DNA from: Palsa-1033 sp963735455
Lineage (GTDB): Bacteria; Chloroflexota; Limnocylindria; Limnocylindrales; CSP1-4
Length of the DNA: 64,000 bases
Assembly: GCA_963735455.1 (NCBI GenBank)
Contig: CAVTKZ010000002.1
Location: 1,240,001-1,304,000, forward strand
Direction of reading: 5' to 3'
Part shown: in pieces, positions 8,117 to 16,422 of the stretch
How the letters are laid out: each line of letters opens with the position of its first letter
How positions within the stretch are numbered: position 1 is the first letter of the stretch
Notes under the pieces: model-generated
Told to the model about the DNA's origin: nothing
What the model saw: the letters and a program-made list of their open reading frames with translations, nothing else
Databases searched by the model: none
Translations under genes and position numbers: made by a program

Positions 8117-8617
8117 ATGGACACGACCGCCGCGGCCGCTCTACCCCGAGCCATGACCGGCGGCCCGGATCCGATCCGGCGCATCCTGCTGGGTACGGAC
8201 CTGTCGGCCGTCTCCGACCGGGCCGCCGACCAGGCGATCGAGCTGGCGACCGAGCATGGGGCCGAGCTGATCGTCCTGAGCGTTGTCGACCCGCGCGGCC
8301 TGCGCCTGCCCGGCGGTCGCTTCACCAAGCGGGTGGACCAGGAGCGAACCCGGGTCGAAGCTGCCGCCCAGGCGATCGTCGCCCGAGCGCGGGCTGCCGG
8401 GGCCAATGCCACCTTCCTCGTGTGGGAAGGCGACCCGGTCGAGACGATCGTGTCCGCCTCGACCGCGGAGCATGCCGACGTGGTGGTCCTCGGATCGCAC
8501 GGCCGCGGCCGGCTGGCCCGCCTGGTGCTCGGCAGCATCTCGGCCCAGGTCGCCGGACAGGCCGACTGCCAGGTGGTCGTCGTCCCCGCCGGCCCCGGTT
8601 CGCCCGAAGGCGACTAG
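8117..8617 (+). CDS. universal stress protein, UspA family
   Basis: 166 aa from ATG 8117; an internal Met (MTGGPDPIRR) could also start it. After a short leader comes RRILLGTDLSAVSDRAADQA, the first Usp strand with its Asp. The C-terminal ATP-binding loop is GSHGRGRLARLVLGSISAQV (G-2x-G-9x-G-S), followed by the strand CQVVVVPAG. It is divergent from the DevS-like kinase and shares its promoter region. It is the second Usp of the island and is likely co-regulated with it. Confidence 0.92.
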   Translation: MDTTAAAALPRAMTGGPDPIRRILLGTDLSAVSDRAADQAIELATEHGAELIVLSVVDPRGLRLPGGRFTKRVDQERTRVEAAAQAIVARARAAGANATFLVWEGDPVETIVSASTAEHADVVVLGSHGRGRLARLVLGSISAQVAGQADCQVVVVPAGPGSPEGD

Positions 8618-8703
8618 CCCCGGTCCAGGCGCGGGGCTGACCCGAACTGGTCTGCGAGGCGGTCGGCCAGCCCGCGGCTTGGCATCCCCGAAGGAGAAGC
8701 GGG

Positions 8704-8779
8704 TGGAGGCGACGAGCGGATTCGAACCGCTGCATAGAGGTTTTGCAGACCTCCCCCTTAACCACTTGGGTACGTCGCC
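8704..8779 (-). tRNA. tRNA-Cys (GCA)
   Basis: Acceptor arm GGCGACG (8779-8773) pairs with CGTCGCC (8714-8708); discriminator U (8707); 3' CCA encoded at 8706-8704. The anticodon stem closes the loop CUGCAAA, giving anticodon GCA. T-loop GGTTCGAATCC is present. Last of a four-tRNA minus-strand cluster (Phe, Gly, Gln, Cys). Confidence 0.95.
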
Positions 8780-8825
8780 TCGAGAGGTTGCCGGAAGGGG
8801 GCCGGCACCGGGTCGCGGCCCGGGA

Positions 8826-8899
8826 TGGCTGCCCCTCGAGGATTCGAACCTCGGTTAACGGATCCAAAGTCCGCTGTCCTACCACTGGACGAAGGGGCA
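8826..8899 (-). tRNA. tRNA-Gln (UUG)
   Basis: Acceptor UGCCCCU/AGGGGCA, discriminator G (8829) as expected for Gln, CCA encoded at 8828-8826. Anticodon loop CUUUGGA gives UUG. T-loop GGTTCGAATCC is present. Third gene of the cluster. Confidence 0.95.
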
Positions 8900-8959
8900 C
8901 CGGTCGCGCCGCCGGCGGGATGCCGTCCGGCCCGACCGGGCGCTGTTCAGGAGAGTTGT

Positions 8960-9035
8960 TGGAGCGGAAGACGGGGTTCGAACCCGCGACCTCAACCTTG
9001 GCAAGGTTGCGCTCTACCAGCTGAGCCACTTCCGC
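8960..9035 (-). tRNA. tRNA-Gly (GCC)
   Basis: Acceptor GCGGAAG/CUUCCGC, discriminator U (8963), CCA encoded at 8962-8960. Anticodon loop UUGCCAA gives GCC within stem CAACC/GGTTG. D-loop AGCTGGTAGAGC-type and T-loop GGTTCGAACCC are present. Confidence 0.96.
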
Positions 9036-9110
9036 CCGTGTGCCCCGCAACAGGACCGTCCGATCCCGCAGGGTCGGCTTGATGCTAGCAGAACTCTCCA
9101 GCAGGGGGTC

Positions 9111-9186
9111 TGGTGCCGAGAGCCAGAATCGAACTGGCGACACCGCGATTTTCAGTCGCGTGCTCTACCAACTGAGCTATCTCGGC
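9111..9186 (-). tRNA. tRNA-Phe (GAA)
   Basis: Acceptor GCCGAGA/UCUCGGC, discriminator A (9114), CCA encoded at 9113-9111. Anticodon loop CUGAAAA gives GAA. First gene of the cluster in the direction of transcription. Confidence 0.96.
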
Positions 9187-9530
9187 CCGGTCGCTGACCG
9201 GGCGAATCGCCCGGCGGCCGCCGGAGAATACCACGCACTCCTGGCCCCACGGCTCACGGAGCGGGCCCGGTTGGCCGAATCACCGCGGGTGGCGAACCCG
9301 CCCCGACCGGTTGGGATGATTGTCGCTCAGGGACGCACTACGTTGACCAAATGCCTCGGGCGACGGCGCGGTGGCCACGTCGGGCCGAACGTCGTGCGTG
9401 GATCTCAGGGCCAAATCGACGCACGGGCCGGATCTTCGCCGATTCCTGGCGATAGCGCCTCTGCCAGCGACATCTGTCCCAACCCGGGCGCAGGCGCGAA
9501 AGCACTCCAGGCCCGGCGGCTCGTCCGAGG
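9187..9530. other. intergenic, no gene seen
   Basis: About 340 nt between tRNA-Phe and the 3' end of htpX. I see no convincing reading frame with a start site and no structured RNA I recognise. It should hold the promoter of the four-tRNA cluster (transcribed leftwards) and the end of the lemA-htpX transcript, but no clear motif stands out. Confidence 0.5.
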
Positions 9531-10517
9531 CTAGCTGGCGGCGCCGATCGAGCTGGCCTCGCTGGGCGGCAAGGGAGCCTCGCCGGTCAGCTGACGGAGG
9601 CGGTTGATCCGGGCTACGAGCGGCGGATGGGTGGAGAACAGCGAGCTGCTGTTGTCCCCGAGCTTCATCAGCGGGTTGTGGAAGTAGAGGTGCTGGGTGG
9701 CCGGGTTGGCCTCCTTCATCACGGTCGTGTCGCCGGCCAGCTTGGCCAGGGCGCTCTCCAGGCCGTGGGGGTTGCGGGTCAGCTCGACCGACGACGCGTC
9801 GGCCAGGTACTCGCGCTGGCGGCTGACCGCCAGCTGCACCAGCCGGGTGAAGATCGGGGCCAGGATGGCCAGGATGATCGCGATCACGAAGACGATCAGC
9901 TGGAGGGCGCCGCCCCCGCCGCTGTCGTTGTTGTTCGAGCGCCGCCCGCCGCCGAACCAGAACGTGTAGCGCAGGAAGAAGCTCGACAGGAGCGCCACCC
10001 CGCCGACCAGGACGCCGACCAGCAGCGAGAACCGGATGTCGAAGTTGCGGACATGGGACAGCTCATGGCCCAGGACACCCTGGAGCTCCTCGCGGTTCAT
10101 GACGTTGAGCAGGCCGGTGGTGATCGCGATCGAGGAGTGCCCCGGATCGCGGCCCGTCGCGAAGGCGTTCATCGCGTTGTCCTGGATGATGTAGACCGCG
10201 GGCATCGGGATGCCGGCCGCGATCGTCAGCTCGCGGATCACGTTGTACAGCTGGGGCGCCTGCTCTTCGCTGACCGGCTTGGCCGAAGAGGCGGCCAGGA
10301 CGAGCTTGTCGCCGACCAGGTATGACCCGATCGCGCTCAGGCCGCCGATCAGGACCGCGATCACGATCGCGCCGATGGCCCCGGCCCGGCTGCCGGTCAG
10401 GGCATAGCCGATCGCGCCGCCCAGGACTCCCAGGAAGAGGCAGACCAGGAGGACCAGCAGGACGCTATTCCGGCGGTTGGCGGACTGCTCGCTGTAGAAG
10501 GTGGTGCTGGCGGTCAT
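9531..10517 (-). CDS. htpX: membrane zinc metalloprotease HtpX (M48)
   Basis: 328 aa. Two N-terminal transmembrane segments (VLLVLLVCLFLGVLGGAIGY; IGAIVIAVLIGGLSAIGSYL) precede the M48 domain. The zinc site is HELSHVRNFDIR (HExxH), with the third ligand region at REYLADASSVELT. NAMNAFATGRDPGHSSIAIT is typical of HtpX. Two further hydrophobic segments lie around residues 150-215. HtpX degrades misfolded membrane proteins. It follows lemA by 36 nt on the same strand, the common lemA-htpX operon. Confidence 0.96.
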   Translation of the reverse strand: MTASTTFYSEQSANRRNSVLLVLLVCLFLGVLGGAIGYALTGSRAGAIGAIVIAVLIGGLSAIGSYLVGDKLVLAASSAKPVSEEQAPQLYNVIRELTIAAGIPMPAVYIIQDNAMNAFATGRDPGHSSIAITTGLLNVMNREELQGVLGHELSHVRNFDIRFSLLVGVLVGGVALLSSFFLRYTFWFGGGRRSNNNDSGGGGALQLIVFVIAIILAILAPIFTRLVQLAVSRQREYLADASSVELTRNPHGLESALAKLAGDTTVMKEANPATQHLYFHNPLMKLGDNSSSLFSTHPPLVARINRLRQLTGEAPLPPSEASSIGAAS

Positions 10518-10553
10518 GACGATCCAATCCCGGGCCAGAGCCCCTGGCTGGGA

Positions 10554-11117
10554 CTAGCCCAGGTTGACCTGCGGGACGGCCTGCGCCTCGGGCTCGGCCT
10601 CGAAGAATTCGCGCTTGGTGAAGCCCAGCGGGCCCGCCAGGAGGACGGCCGGGAAGGTCGCGATGCCGGTATTGAAGTCGAGGACGGTCGCGTTGTAGTG
10701 CTGCCGGGCGAAGCCGATCTGGTTCTCCGTGGTGGTCAGCTGCTCCTGCAGGCTGAGGACATTCTCGTTGGCCTTCAGGGTCGGATAGTTCTCGACGACC
10801 GCGAACAGAGAGCGCAGGGTCCCGGTCAGGACGTTCTCGGCCTGGGCCTGGGCGGCCGGGCCCTGGGCGCCCGCGGCGACGGCACTGGCCCGGGCGTCGG
10901 TGACCTTGGTCAGGACGTCCTTCTCGAAGTCCATGTAGCCCTTGACCGCGTTGACCAGGTTCGGGATGAGATCCCAGCGGCGCTTCAGCTGGACGGAGAT
11001 CTGGGCGAACGCCTCGTCCACGCGCAGCCGGCGCTGGACCAGTCCGTTGTAGGTCAGGACGACGAATCCGACCACCGCCACGATGACGACGATCAGGATG
11101 ATCAGGGGTGCGCTCAT
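10554..11117 (-). CDS. LemA family membrane protein
   Basis: 187 aa from ATG 11117, with GAGGAG just upstream. One N-terminal transmembrane helix (LIILIVVIVAVVGFVVLTYN) leads into the helical LemA domain: NGLVQRRLRVDEAFAQISVQ, LKRRWDLIPNLVNAVKGYMD, and IGFARQHYNATVLDFNTGIA. The function of LemA is poorly defined; it is repeatedly found with HtpX, as here, and probably acts at the same membrane site. Confidence 0.94.
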   Translation of the reverse strand: MSAPLIILIVVIVAVVGFVVLTYNGLVQRRLRVDEAFAQISVQLKRRWDLIPNLVNAVKGYMDFEKDVLTKVTDARASAVAAGAQGPAAQAQAENVLTGTLRSLFAVVENYPTLKANENVLSLQEQLTTTENQIGFARQHYNATVLDFNTGIATFPAVLLAGPLGFTKREFFEAEPEAQAVPQVNLG

Positions 11118-11229
11118 GGTGCTCCTCAATCGTGCGAGCCGGGGACGGCGACGCATTCCCCCTGAGTCTAGCAGCGCGTGCAGGCCGTGCAGGTCGGGCC
11201 GCCCTGCCCGGGTCCTGGCGGCCGGCCGC

Positions 11230-12636
11230 CTAGTTCGTGACGGCGGCTCCGAACCAGGTGCCGTCGGCGCCGCTGATCAGGATGCCGTCGCGCAGCTGGA
11301 AGACCTCGTAGGCGCCCGGCAGGCCGGTTGGCCCTGCCCCGGTCAGCCGCAGCTTGGTCCAGTGGGTTCCGTCGGCCGAGGCGAGATACTCGGTCGGCAA
11401 TGTCTCGCTGTCGCCCTGCGAGCCCCATGCCAGGAAGCGGGTGCCGTCGCCAGCCAGCGATCCGGCCGGATCGCCGGTGCCTTCCCCGGAGAGGCGCGTG
11501 CCGAGTGGGTCGACCTTGTCATTGATCGCCCAGGCCCGACCGTCGGCGGAGGTCCACAAGGCCTCAGCGCCTGGGACACCGCCGCTGTGGCTGGCGGCCA
11601 CGAGCCCGCCTGAGCCGGCCCAGGCGATCGTGAAATCGGCGCCCGGCGCCGCCTGGACCGTTGCCCCGGACCAGCTCGAACCGTCGCTCGACCACCAGGC
11701 CCGGGGCTGCTCGCCGGGGGCGGGGCTCGAATCGTCGAGGGCCACGTAGCCTGCGTCGAAGGCAGCGACCGCCGTGACCGTGACGCTGGCTGGGCCGGAC
11801 AGGGCGACCCGCCGCCAGGATGAGCAGTCGGTCGTTACGTCGACCGCCGGGCCGCTCTCGTTGGCGACCACGGCACCGGCCGCGGAGCCGGCGATGAACG
11901 AGCCTCGAACCTGGCTGATCGTCCCGCCCGGCAGCGCTTCCGGGTGCCAGGCCTGGCCGTCGGTCGATGACCACAGCGTGCCGTTGCCCGAGGCGTCCTC
12001 GGCCACGATCAGCACACCGCTGCCGCAGGCCGCGCCGCCGATCACGAACGTGTTATGGGTCGAGTCGTCGAGCCCGAATGTTGTGGCCGGCAGCTTGGCC
12101 CAGGTCCGACCGTCGCGCGAGAGCCACGCGCCGACCTGGCCGCTCGAGCTCGAGCCTTCGATCGCGACATAGCCACCTGACCAGGGCACGAGCGTGTCGA
12201 TCTGCGGAGCGCCGCCCAGCTGCTGGAGGTCCAGACCCGTCCAGGCCACGGTCGAGATCGGGGGCACGCCGGGGGTGGACTCGGCGGGGCTGGCCGGCGG
12301 CGAAACCGGCGGCGAAACCGGCGCCGAGCCCGACGGCGACGCCGGGGCGGCCGGCGAGGCACTCGGGCTGGCCGACGGCAGGGGCGCTCCGACGGAGCCC
12401 TCCCGTCCGAAGATCGCGATCGCGGCGATCGCCACGATCGCGATCACGGCCGCCGCCGCAAGCATCTGCCGGGAGCCGGCGAAGAGCGTGCCGGGGGTCA
12501 GGCGCGGCCGCCCGCCGGCTGGCCGGCCGGCCAGCGAGGCCGTGACCGACGTGCGCAGCCCGGCCGGCGCCCGGCCGCCGTCGAAGCGTTCGTGGAGCCT
12601 GCGGCGCAGCCGGGCCTCGAGCTCAGACTCGTCCAT
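11230..12636 (-). CDS. single-pass membrane protein with Asp-box repeats, partner of ECF sigma factor
   Basis: 468 aa from ATG 12636. Residues 1-60 are cytoplasmic (MDESELEARLRRRLHERFDG). A transmembrane helix follows (MLAAAAVIAIVAIAAIAIFG), then a Ser/Pro/Ala linker, then a large outside domain. That domain repeats the S-x-D-G-x-x-W Asp-box at least five times (SRDGRTWAKL, STDGQAWHPE, SSDGSSWSGA, SADGRAWAIN, SADGTHWTKL), as in sialidase-type beta-propellers. It starts 14 nt inside the end of the ECF sigma gene, so it is likely an anti-sigma factor or its sensor. There is no zinc-binding anti-sigma motif, so the regulatory role is inference. A longer frame upstream covers the sigma gene out of frame and is not real. 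Confidence 0.8.
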   Translation of the reverse strand: MDESELEARLRRRLHERFDGGRAPAGLRTSVTASLAGRPAGGRPRLTPGTLFAGSRQMLAAAAVIAIVAIAAIAIFGREGSVGAPLPSASPSASPAAPASPSGSAPVSPPVSPPASPAESTPGVPPISTVAWTGLDLQQLGGAPQIDTLVPWSGGYVAIEGSSSSGQVGAWLSRDGRTWAKLPATTFGLDDSTHNTFVIGGAACGSGVLIVAEDASGNGTLWSSTDGQAWHPEALPGGTISQVRGSFIAGSAAGAVVANESGPAVDVTTDCSSWRRVALSGPASVTVTAVAAFDAGYVALDDSSPAPGEQPRAWWSSDGSSWSGATVQAAPGADFTIAWAGSGGLVAASHSGGVPGAEALWTSADGRAWAINDKVDPLGTRLSGEGTGDPAGSLAGDGTRFLAWGSQGDSETLPTEYLASADGTHWTKLRLTGAGPTGLPGAYEVFQLRDGILISGADGTWFGAAVTN

Positions 12637-13174
12637 CGGTGGCCTCCAGGTCCATTCGAAGCGTGCGCAATGCGTAGTGGAGCCGTGACTTGACCGTGCC
12701 CAGGGGCAGGCCCAGCCGGTCGGCGATCTCGTCGAGGCCAAGGTCCTGCCAGAAGCGCAGCAGGACGACGATCCGGTGGTCGGCGTCGAGCCGGTCAAAG
12801 GCCGCATCGAGATCCCGGTTCGAGCCGGCCATCCAGGCGGCCGGGTCCGGCCCGCCCGCCTCGCCCGCCCATTCGGCCTGGAGCGCGATCGCCCGGACCT
12901 GCTGGCGTTGCCGCCGGCGCAGCCGGTCGCGGCAGCCGTTGACCAGGATCCGCCCGAACCAGGCCCCGAACCGATCGGGGTCGCGCAGCGACGTCGCTCG
13001 CTGCCATGCCGCCAGGCAGGCGTCCTGGACCGCGTCCTCCGCCTCGCCCTCGTCGCCCAGGATGGCCCGCGCCAGGCTGAACGACTGATCGAGCTCGAGC
13101 TCGATCCTCCGCGCGATCGCACCGTGCGAGTCGACCAAGGCCACCGATTCCAACCCAGCCCCTTCCCCGCGCAT
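12623..13174 (-). CDS. ECF RNA polymerase sigma factor
   Basis: 183 aa. Region 2: SFSLARAILGDEGEAEDAVQ DACLAAWQR, with the RNA-polymerase-binding helix and the -10 element helix (DRFGAWFGRILVNGCRDRLR). Region 4: LDADHRIVVLLRFWQDLGLD followed by the HTH EIADRLGLPLGTVKSRLHYA. The linker of about 50 aa and total length fit sigma-70 family group 4. It is co-transcribed with the overlapping Asp-box membrane protein. The regulon is not visible. Confidence 0.93.
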   Translation of the reverse strand: MRGEGAGLESVALVDSHGAIARRIELELDQSFSLARAILGDEGEAEDAVQDACLAAWQRATSLRDPDRFGAWFGRILVNGCRDRLRRRQRQQVRAIALQAEWAGEAGGPDPAAWMAGSNRDLDAAFDRLDADHRIVVLLRFWQDLGLDEIADRLGLPLGTVKSRLHYALRTLRMDLEATDGRV

Positions 13175-13410
13175 CGTTCGGCGCGCCCAGGGCTCGCCGT
13201 CACCCTATCCGACGAACGACCGGGCCAAAAGGTTCATGACCCTTCACGCGCCGCCGGAGGCGCGCTGCGGGACAGGACAATCGGGGCGGTCGGCCCCATG
13301 ACGTTCGAGGCGCGGCCAAACGGGCAACCGCGAGCCACGCTAGATTCAGGACGGTGGGAATCCGGAGGAAGGCTCGAGCCTGGCCTCGACCTGCAAGTGG
13401 AGGATCTGGC

Positions 13411-14025
13411 GTGACTTCAACCAAGCGACTCATCTCGGGCGGCCTGCTGGCTGCCGCGCTCCTGGTCGTGGCCGCCTGTGGCAGCTCGGCCACGCCGGCT
13501 CCGTCGAGCGGCTCGGGCGCGGGGGCGGGCGCCAGCGGCGGCGGTGGTGGCGGCGGCGGCGGGGCAGCGTCGTCGTTCGCCTTCCCGTCGGGCCTCTTCG
13601 GCGGCGGCGGCGGGACGGCGGCCGTCAACGCCAGCACGATCCTCACCGCGGATATCGCGGCCCAGATCATCGGCGGCACGCCGACGCTCCAGCCGGGCAG
13701 CATGAACCTCGGCCCGATCAGCGTCGCATCGTACGGGACCGACAGCGGCGACGACGTGACGGTCTACGTCGAGACGGTCGGCTCGGGCGTCGAGGCCCAG
13801 GCCATCCAGGCGGCGATCGCGGCCGAGGGAACCAATGGCGACATGACCCCGATCAGCGGCCTCGGTGACGCGGCCGGCAAGGTCGTCGACGATCACTCGG
13901 CGACGGTCGCCTTCGGCAAGAACGGGACCATCGTGGTCGTCGAGGCGCAGGTCGCCGCACAGGCCGGCTCCGACCTCGAGCCCAAGGTCGAGGCAGTCGC
14001 CCAGCAGGTCGCCGGGCAGCTCTAG
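13411..14025 (+). CDS. secreted lipoprotein, unknown function
   Basis: 204 aa from GTG 13411, with GGAGGA about 7 nt upstream. The signal peptide ends in a lipobox, LVVAACGSS, so the Cys is probably lipidated and the protein anchored outside the membrane. It is followed by a flexible Ser/Gly stretch containing a run of nine Gly and another of five. The folded part (about residues 75-204) has STILTADIAAQIIGG and ends with a hydrophilic helix. This resembles small DUF-type lipoproteins of high-GC bacteria, but I do not recognise a named family. Confidence 0.78.
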   Translation: MTSTKRLISGGLLAAALLVVAACGSSATPAPSSGSGAGAGASGGGGGGGGGAASSFAFPSGLFGGGGGTAAVNASTILTADIAAQIIGGTPTLQPGSMNLGPISVASYGTDSGDDVTVYVETVGSGVEAQAIQAAIAAEGTNGDMTPISGLGDAAGKVVDDHSATVAFGKNGTIVVVEAQVAAQAGSDLEPKVEAVAQQVAGQL

Positions 14026-14037
14026 TCCCGCTCCGGT

Positions 14038-14114
14038 TGGTGGGCGGTACTGGACTCGAACCAGTGACTTCCTCGGTGTAAACGAGGCGCTCTGACCAAC
14101 TGAGCTAACCGCCC
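14038..14114 (-). tRNA. tRNA-Val (UAC)
   Basis: Acceptor GGGCGGU/ACCGCCC, discriminator A (14041), CCA encoded at 14040-14038. Anticodon stem CCTCG/CGAGG encloses UUUACAC, giving UAC. It lies only 12 nt from the stop of the convergent lipoprotein gene. Confidence 0.96.
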
Positions 14115-14146
14115 CCGGGGGCAGGATACTCGGCCCGCGAATCAGG

Positions 14147-14182
14147 AACGGCGGTCCTTCCCGGGACCGCCGTTTCCGTTTG
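14147..14182 (+). terminator. strong hairpin with T-rich tail
   Basis: An 11-bp perfect stem, AACGGCGGTCC (14147-14157) with GGACCGCCGTT (14164-14174), closes a 6-nt loop and is followed on the plus strand by TCCGTTTGT. It could end the lipoprotein transcript after crossing the opposing tRNA-Val, and separates the tRNA-Val and tRNA-Leu genes. The tail is less T-rich on the minus strand. Confidence 0.5.
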
Positions 14183-14191
14183 TCAGCTGAG

Positions 14192-14276
14192 TGGTGCCCA
14201 GGCCGGGACTTGAACCCGGATGAGTTGCCTCATACGCCCCTCAAACGTACGCGTATACCAATTCCGCCACCTGGGC
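14192..14276 (-). tRNA. tRNA-Leu (GAG)
   Basis: Acceptor GCCCAGG with its complement, discriminator A (14195), CCA encoded at 14194-14192. A long variable arm marks a class II tRNA. Anticodon stem TACGT/GCGTA encloses UUGAGGG, giving GAG. Confidence 0.94.
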
Positions 14277-14314
14277 AGGTGTACCGCGCCTTGAGGGATC
14301 CCGCTGACGAGGGC

Positions 14315-14401
14315 TGGTACCGAGGAAGGGATTTGAACCCATACGCCCTTGCGGACACTAGCTCCTGAAGCTAGCGCGTCTACCGATTCCGCCACCTCGG
14401 C
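14315..14401 (-). tRNA. tRNA-Leu (CAG)
   Basis: Acceptor GCCGAGG with CCTCGGT (first pair G-U), discriminator A (14318), CCA encoded at 14317-14315. Class II variable arm. Anticodon stem CTAGC/GCTAG encloses UUCAGGA, giving CAG. First of the second tRNA cluster. Confidence 0.95.
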
Positions 14402-14428
14402 GAGATCCCCAACGCACGGCGAGACGCC

Positions 14429-16093
14429 TCACCGCCCGTCGGCGAGGCGCCATGTTAGCACATCCCAATAGCGGTCACTGAGATCAGCCAGGCCCTGAAT
14501 CGAGGGTCCAACGAGCCTCGAATCGGCGACCACCAGGTCGTCCTGGAAGAACAGCGGGAGCATCACCGGATTGGCCACGAGGGCTGCCTGGAGCCGGCTG
14601 TAGGCCGCCGTCCGGGCGGCCTGGGTACCCGGCGCACGGGCGGCGACGAGCAGCCCGTTGAGGGTCGAATCCTGGATGCCGGTGATGTTCGCGCCAGCAG
14701 TGATCGCCTGGCTCGAGGCGAACAGCGGGTAGAGGTCGGGATCGAGCCCGATGTTCACCTCGACCAGCGCGGCCACGAAGTTGCCGGCCCCCAGTCGAGC
14801 GACGAGATCGGCCGGGGCCAGGCTGACATGGGTCACCTTCAGGCCGAACGCCCGCCACTGGCTGGCGACCAGCTCGGCCGCGCCCCAGGCGATCGGGTTG
14901 GAGGCCTGGTCGGGGCTGAGCAGGTCGAAGGCGAAGGGGACCTTGGCCTTGGGCGCCTGCCAGCCGGCGGTTGCCTTGGTCCAGCCGGCCGCCTTGAGCG
15001 CCGCGGCCGCGGCGGTCGGGTTCGAGGCGACCGGCGCGCTCGCCTTGGGGTCGAATGCCCAGGAGCTGGGCGGGACCGGCGAGTCGGCCTGGGTCCCCGC
15101 CCCGGCCAGCACGCTGGTCAGCATCGCCGGGCGGTTGAGGGCCTCCAGGAGCGCCTTCCGGACGGCCGCCGGGGCCAGCTCGGGATGGCCCGCCCGAACG
15201 TTGATCGCGACCGAGGCGAAGGTCGTTGTCGGGTAGCTCAGCAGCCTCGAGCCGGCCGCCTTCGAGAAGGCGATCGCGGTGGCCGGCGCGAGGCCGACCG
15301 CGGCGTCGAGGCTGCCGCTCTGGTAGGCATCGGCGAGCGTCCCGGGGTCGGAGAAGAAGCGCAGCTCGATCCCCGGCAGCTCTGCCCTCTGGACGGCGGT
15401 CGAGGCCGGAATCAGCTCAGCCGATGTGGCATCCCAGTGGACCAGGCGGAAGGGCCCCGAGCCGATCGGCTCATTGGCGAAGGCCGAGTCGGCCAGGTCG
15501 GTCACTGACGTTGCCGCCAGCAGGTGCTGGGGCAGGATCCCCACCAAGGCGTCCTCGAGGAAGCCGGCGATCGGGGTGGCCAGGCTGAACTGGACGGTGT
15601 GGGCGTCGATCCGGGTCACGCTGACCTCGCGCCACGAGTTGGCCAGCGGGCCGCGATAGGCCGGGTCCTTGAGCAGGCCGACCGTGAACACGACATCGTC
15701 GGCGGTCAGCGGCTGGCCGTCCTGCCATTCGGCCGTCGGACGCAGGTTGAACGTCCAGGTCTTGCCGGCCGGATCGACCGTCCACGATGTGGCCAGGTCG
15801 GGGACGTAGGTGGCAGCGCTGCCCCGCGCGACGAGGCCCGAGAAGACCAGCCGGCTGAGGTCCCGGTCGGCCTGGGTCCGGGCCGTCAAGGGGGTGATCG
15901 AGCTCGGGCTGCTGACCACGCCCTCGCGATAGATCGGTGGCGGCCCCGAGCTCGCATCCGCGCTCTCGTCGGGGCTTCGGCTGGAGCCGGCCAGGGCACC
16001 AGCCGGGGCGACGCCGGGAATCGTCAGGGCCAGGGCCAGGACGACGAACAGCGCCGACAGGGCCGCCACGATCGCGCGGTCACGCTGGGTCAA
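14429..16093 (-). CDS. ABC transporter substrate-binding protein, family 5 (peptide type)
   Basis: 554 aa. An N-terminal hydrophobic segment (AIVAALSALFVVLALALTIP) acts as signal or anchor; no lipobox Cys is visible. The SBP_bac_5 fold is shown by YREGVVSSPSSITPLTARTQ, DLSRLVFSGLV, PDLATSWTVDPAGKTWTFNL, EWQDGQPLTADDVVFTVGLL and LPQHLLAAT. Such proteins capture oligopeptides or other solutes for Opp/Dpp-type importers. No permease or ATPase gene is adjacent. It is the last gene of the secG-gpmA-tpiA block, 50 nt after secG, so it may serve a transporter encoded elsewhere. Confidence 0.88.
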   Translation of the reverse strand: MTQRDRAIVAALSALFVVLALALTIPGVAPAGALAGSSRSPDESADASSGPPPIYREGVVSSPSSITPLTARTQADRDLSRLVFSGLVARGSAATYVPDLATSWTVDPAGKTWTFNLRPTAEWQDGQPLTADDVVFTVGLLKDPAYRGPLANSWREVSVTRIDAHTVQFSLATPIAGFLEDALVGILPQHLLAATSVTDLADSAFANEPIGSGPFRLVHWDATSAELIPASTAVQRAELPGIELRFFSDPGTLADAYQSGSLDAAVGLAPATAIAFSKAAGSRLLSYPTTTFASVAINVRAGHPELAPAAVRKALLEALNRPAMLTSVLAGAGTQADSPVPPSSWAFDPKASAPVASNPTAAAAALKAAGWTKATAGWQAPKAKVPFAFDLLSPDQASNPIAWGAAELVASQWRAFGLKVTHVSLAPADLVARLGAGNFVAALVEVNIGLDPDLYPLFASSQAITAGANITGIQDSTLNGLLVAARAPGTQAARTAAYSRLQAALVANPVMLPLFFQDDLVVADSRLVGPSIQGLADLSDRYWDVLTWRLADGR

Positions 16094-16143
16094 TGGTCAG
16101 CCTCGTGTGCCGGCGCTGGCGCCTCACCGCCGAACCGGCCGGC

Positions 16144-16371
16144 TCAGGCGGCTGGGGTGTAGATGTAGGCAGCCAGCGAGAAGAGCACGAACAGAACGAT
16201 CAGGATGATCGTGAACTGCCACAGCCGGCGCTCCACCCCGCGCCGGCTGCGATAAACGGCCGAGTCACCACCGAATGTCCCGGACAGGCCGGTCCCCCGG
16301 GCCTGCAGGAGGATGGCGGCCATCAGGGCGAGGCCGACGACGATCTGGCCGATGCTCAGGAACGGATTCAC
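16144..16371 (-). CDS. secG: preprotein translocase subunit SecG
   Basis: 75 aa. Two transmembrane helices (IGQIVVGLALMAAILLQARG and FTIILIVLFVLFSLAAYIYT) flank the conserved loop TGLSGTFGGDSAVYRSRRGV ERRL. SecG is the small non-essential subunit of the SecYEG channel. It lies downstream of gpmA, like the glycolysis-secG linkage known in Firmicutes. Confidence 0.95.
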   Translation of the reverse strand: MNPFLSIGQIVVGLALMAAILLQARGTGLSGTFGGDSAVYRSRRGVERRLWQFTIILIVLFVLFSLAAYIYTPAA

Positions 16372-16422
16372 CCGGAATGCGACCTCAGGAGCTGGGGTTC
16401 GAAGCCGGGGGATGGTAGCACG

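Noticed and set aside
12637..13203. N-terminal extension of the Asp-box protein through the sigma gene
   Set aside because: The extension reads the sigma gene in the wrong frame (Arg/Ser-rich); the natural start at 12636 gives a normal N-terminus and a 14-nt overlap.
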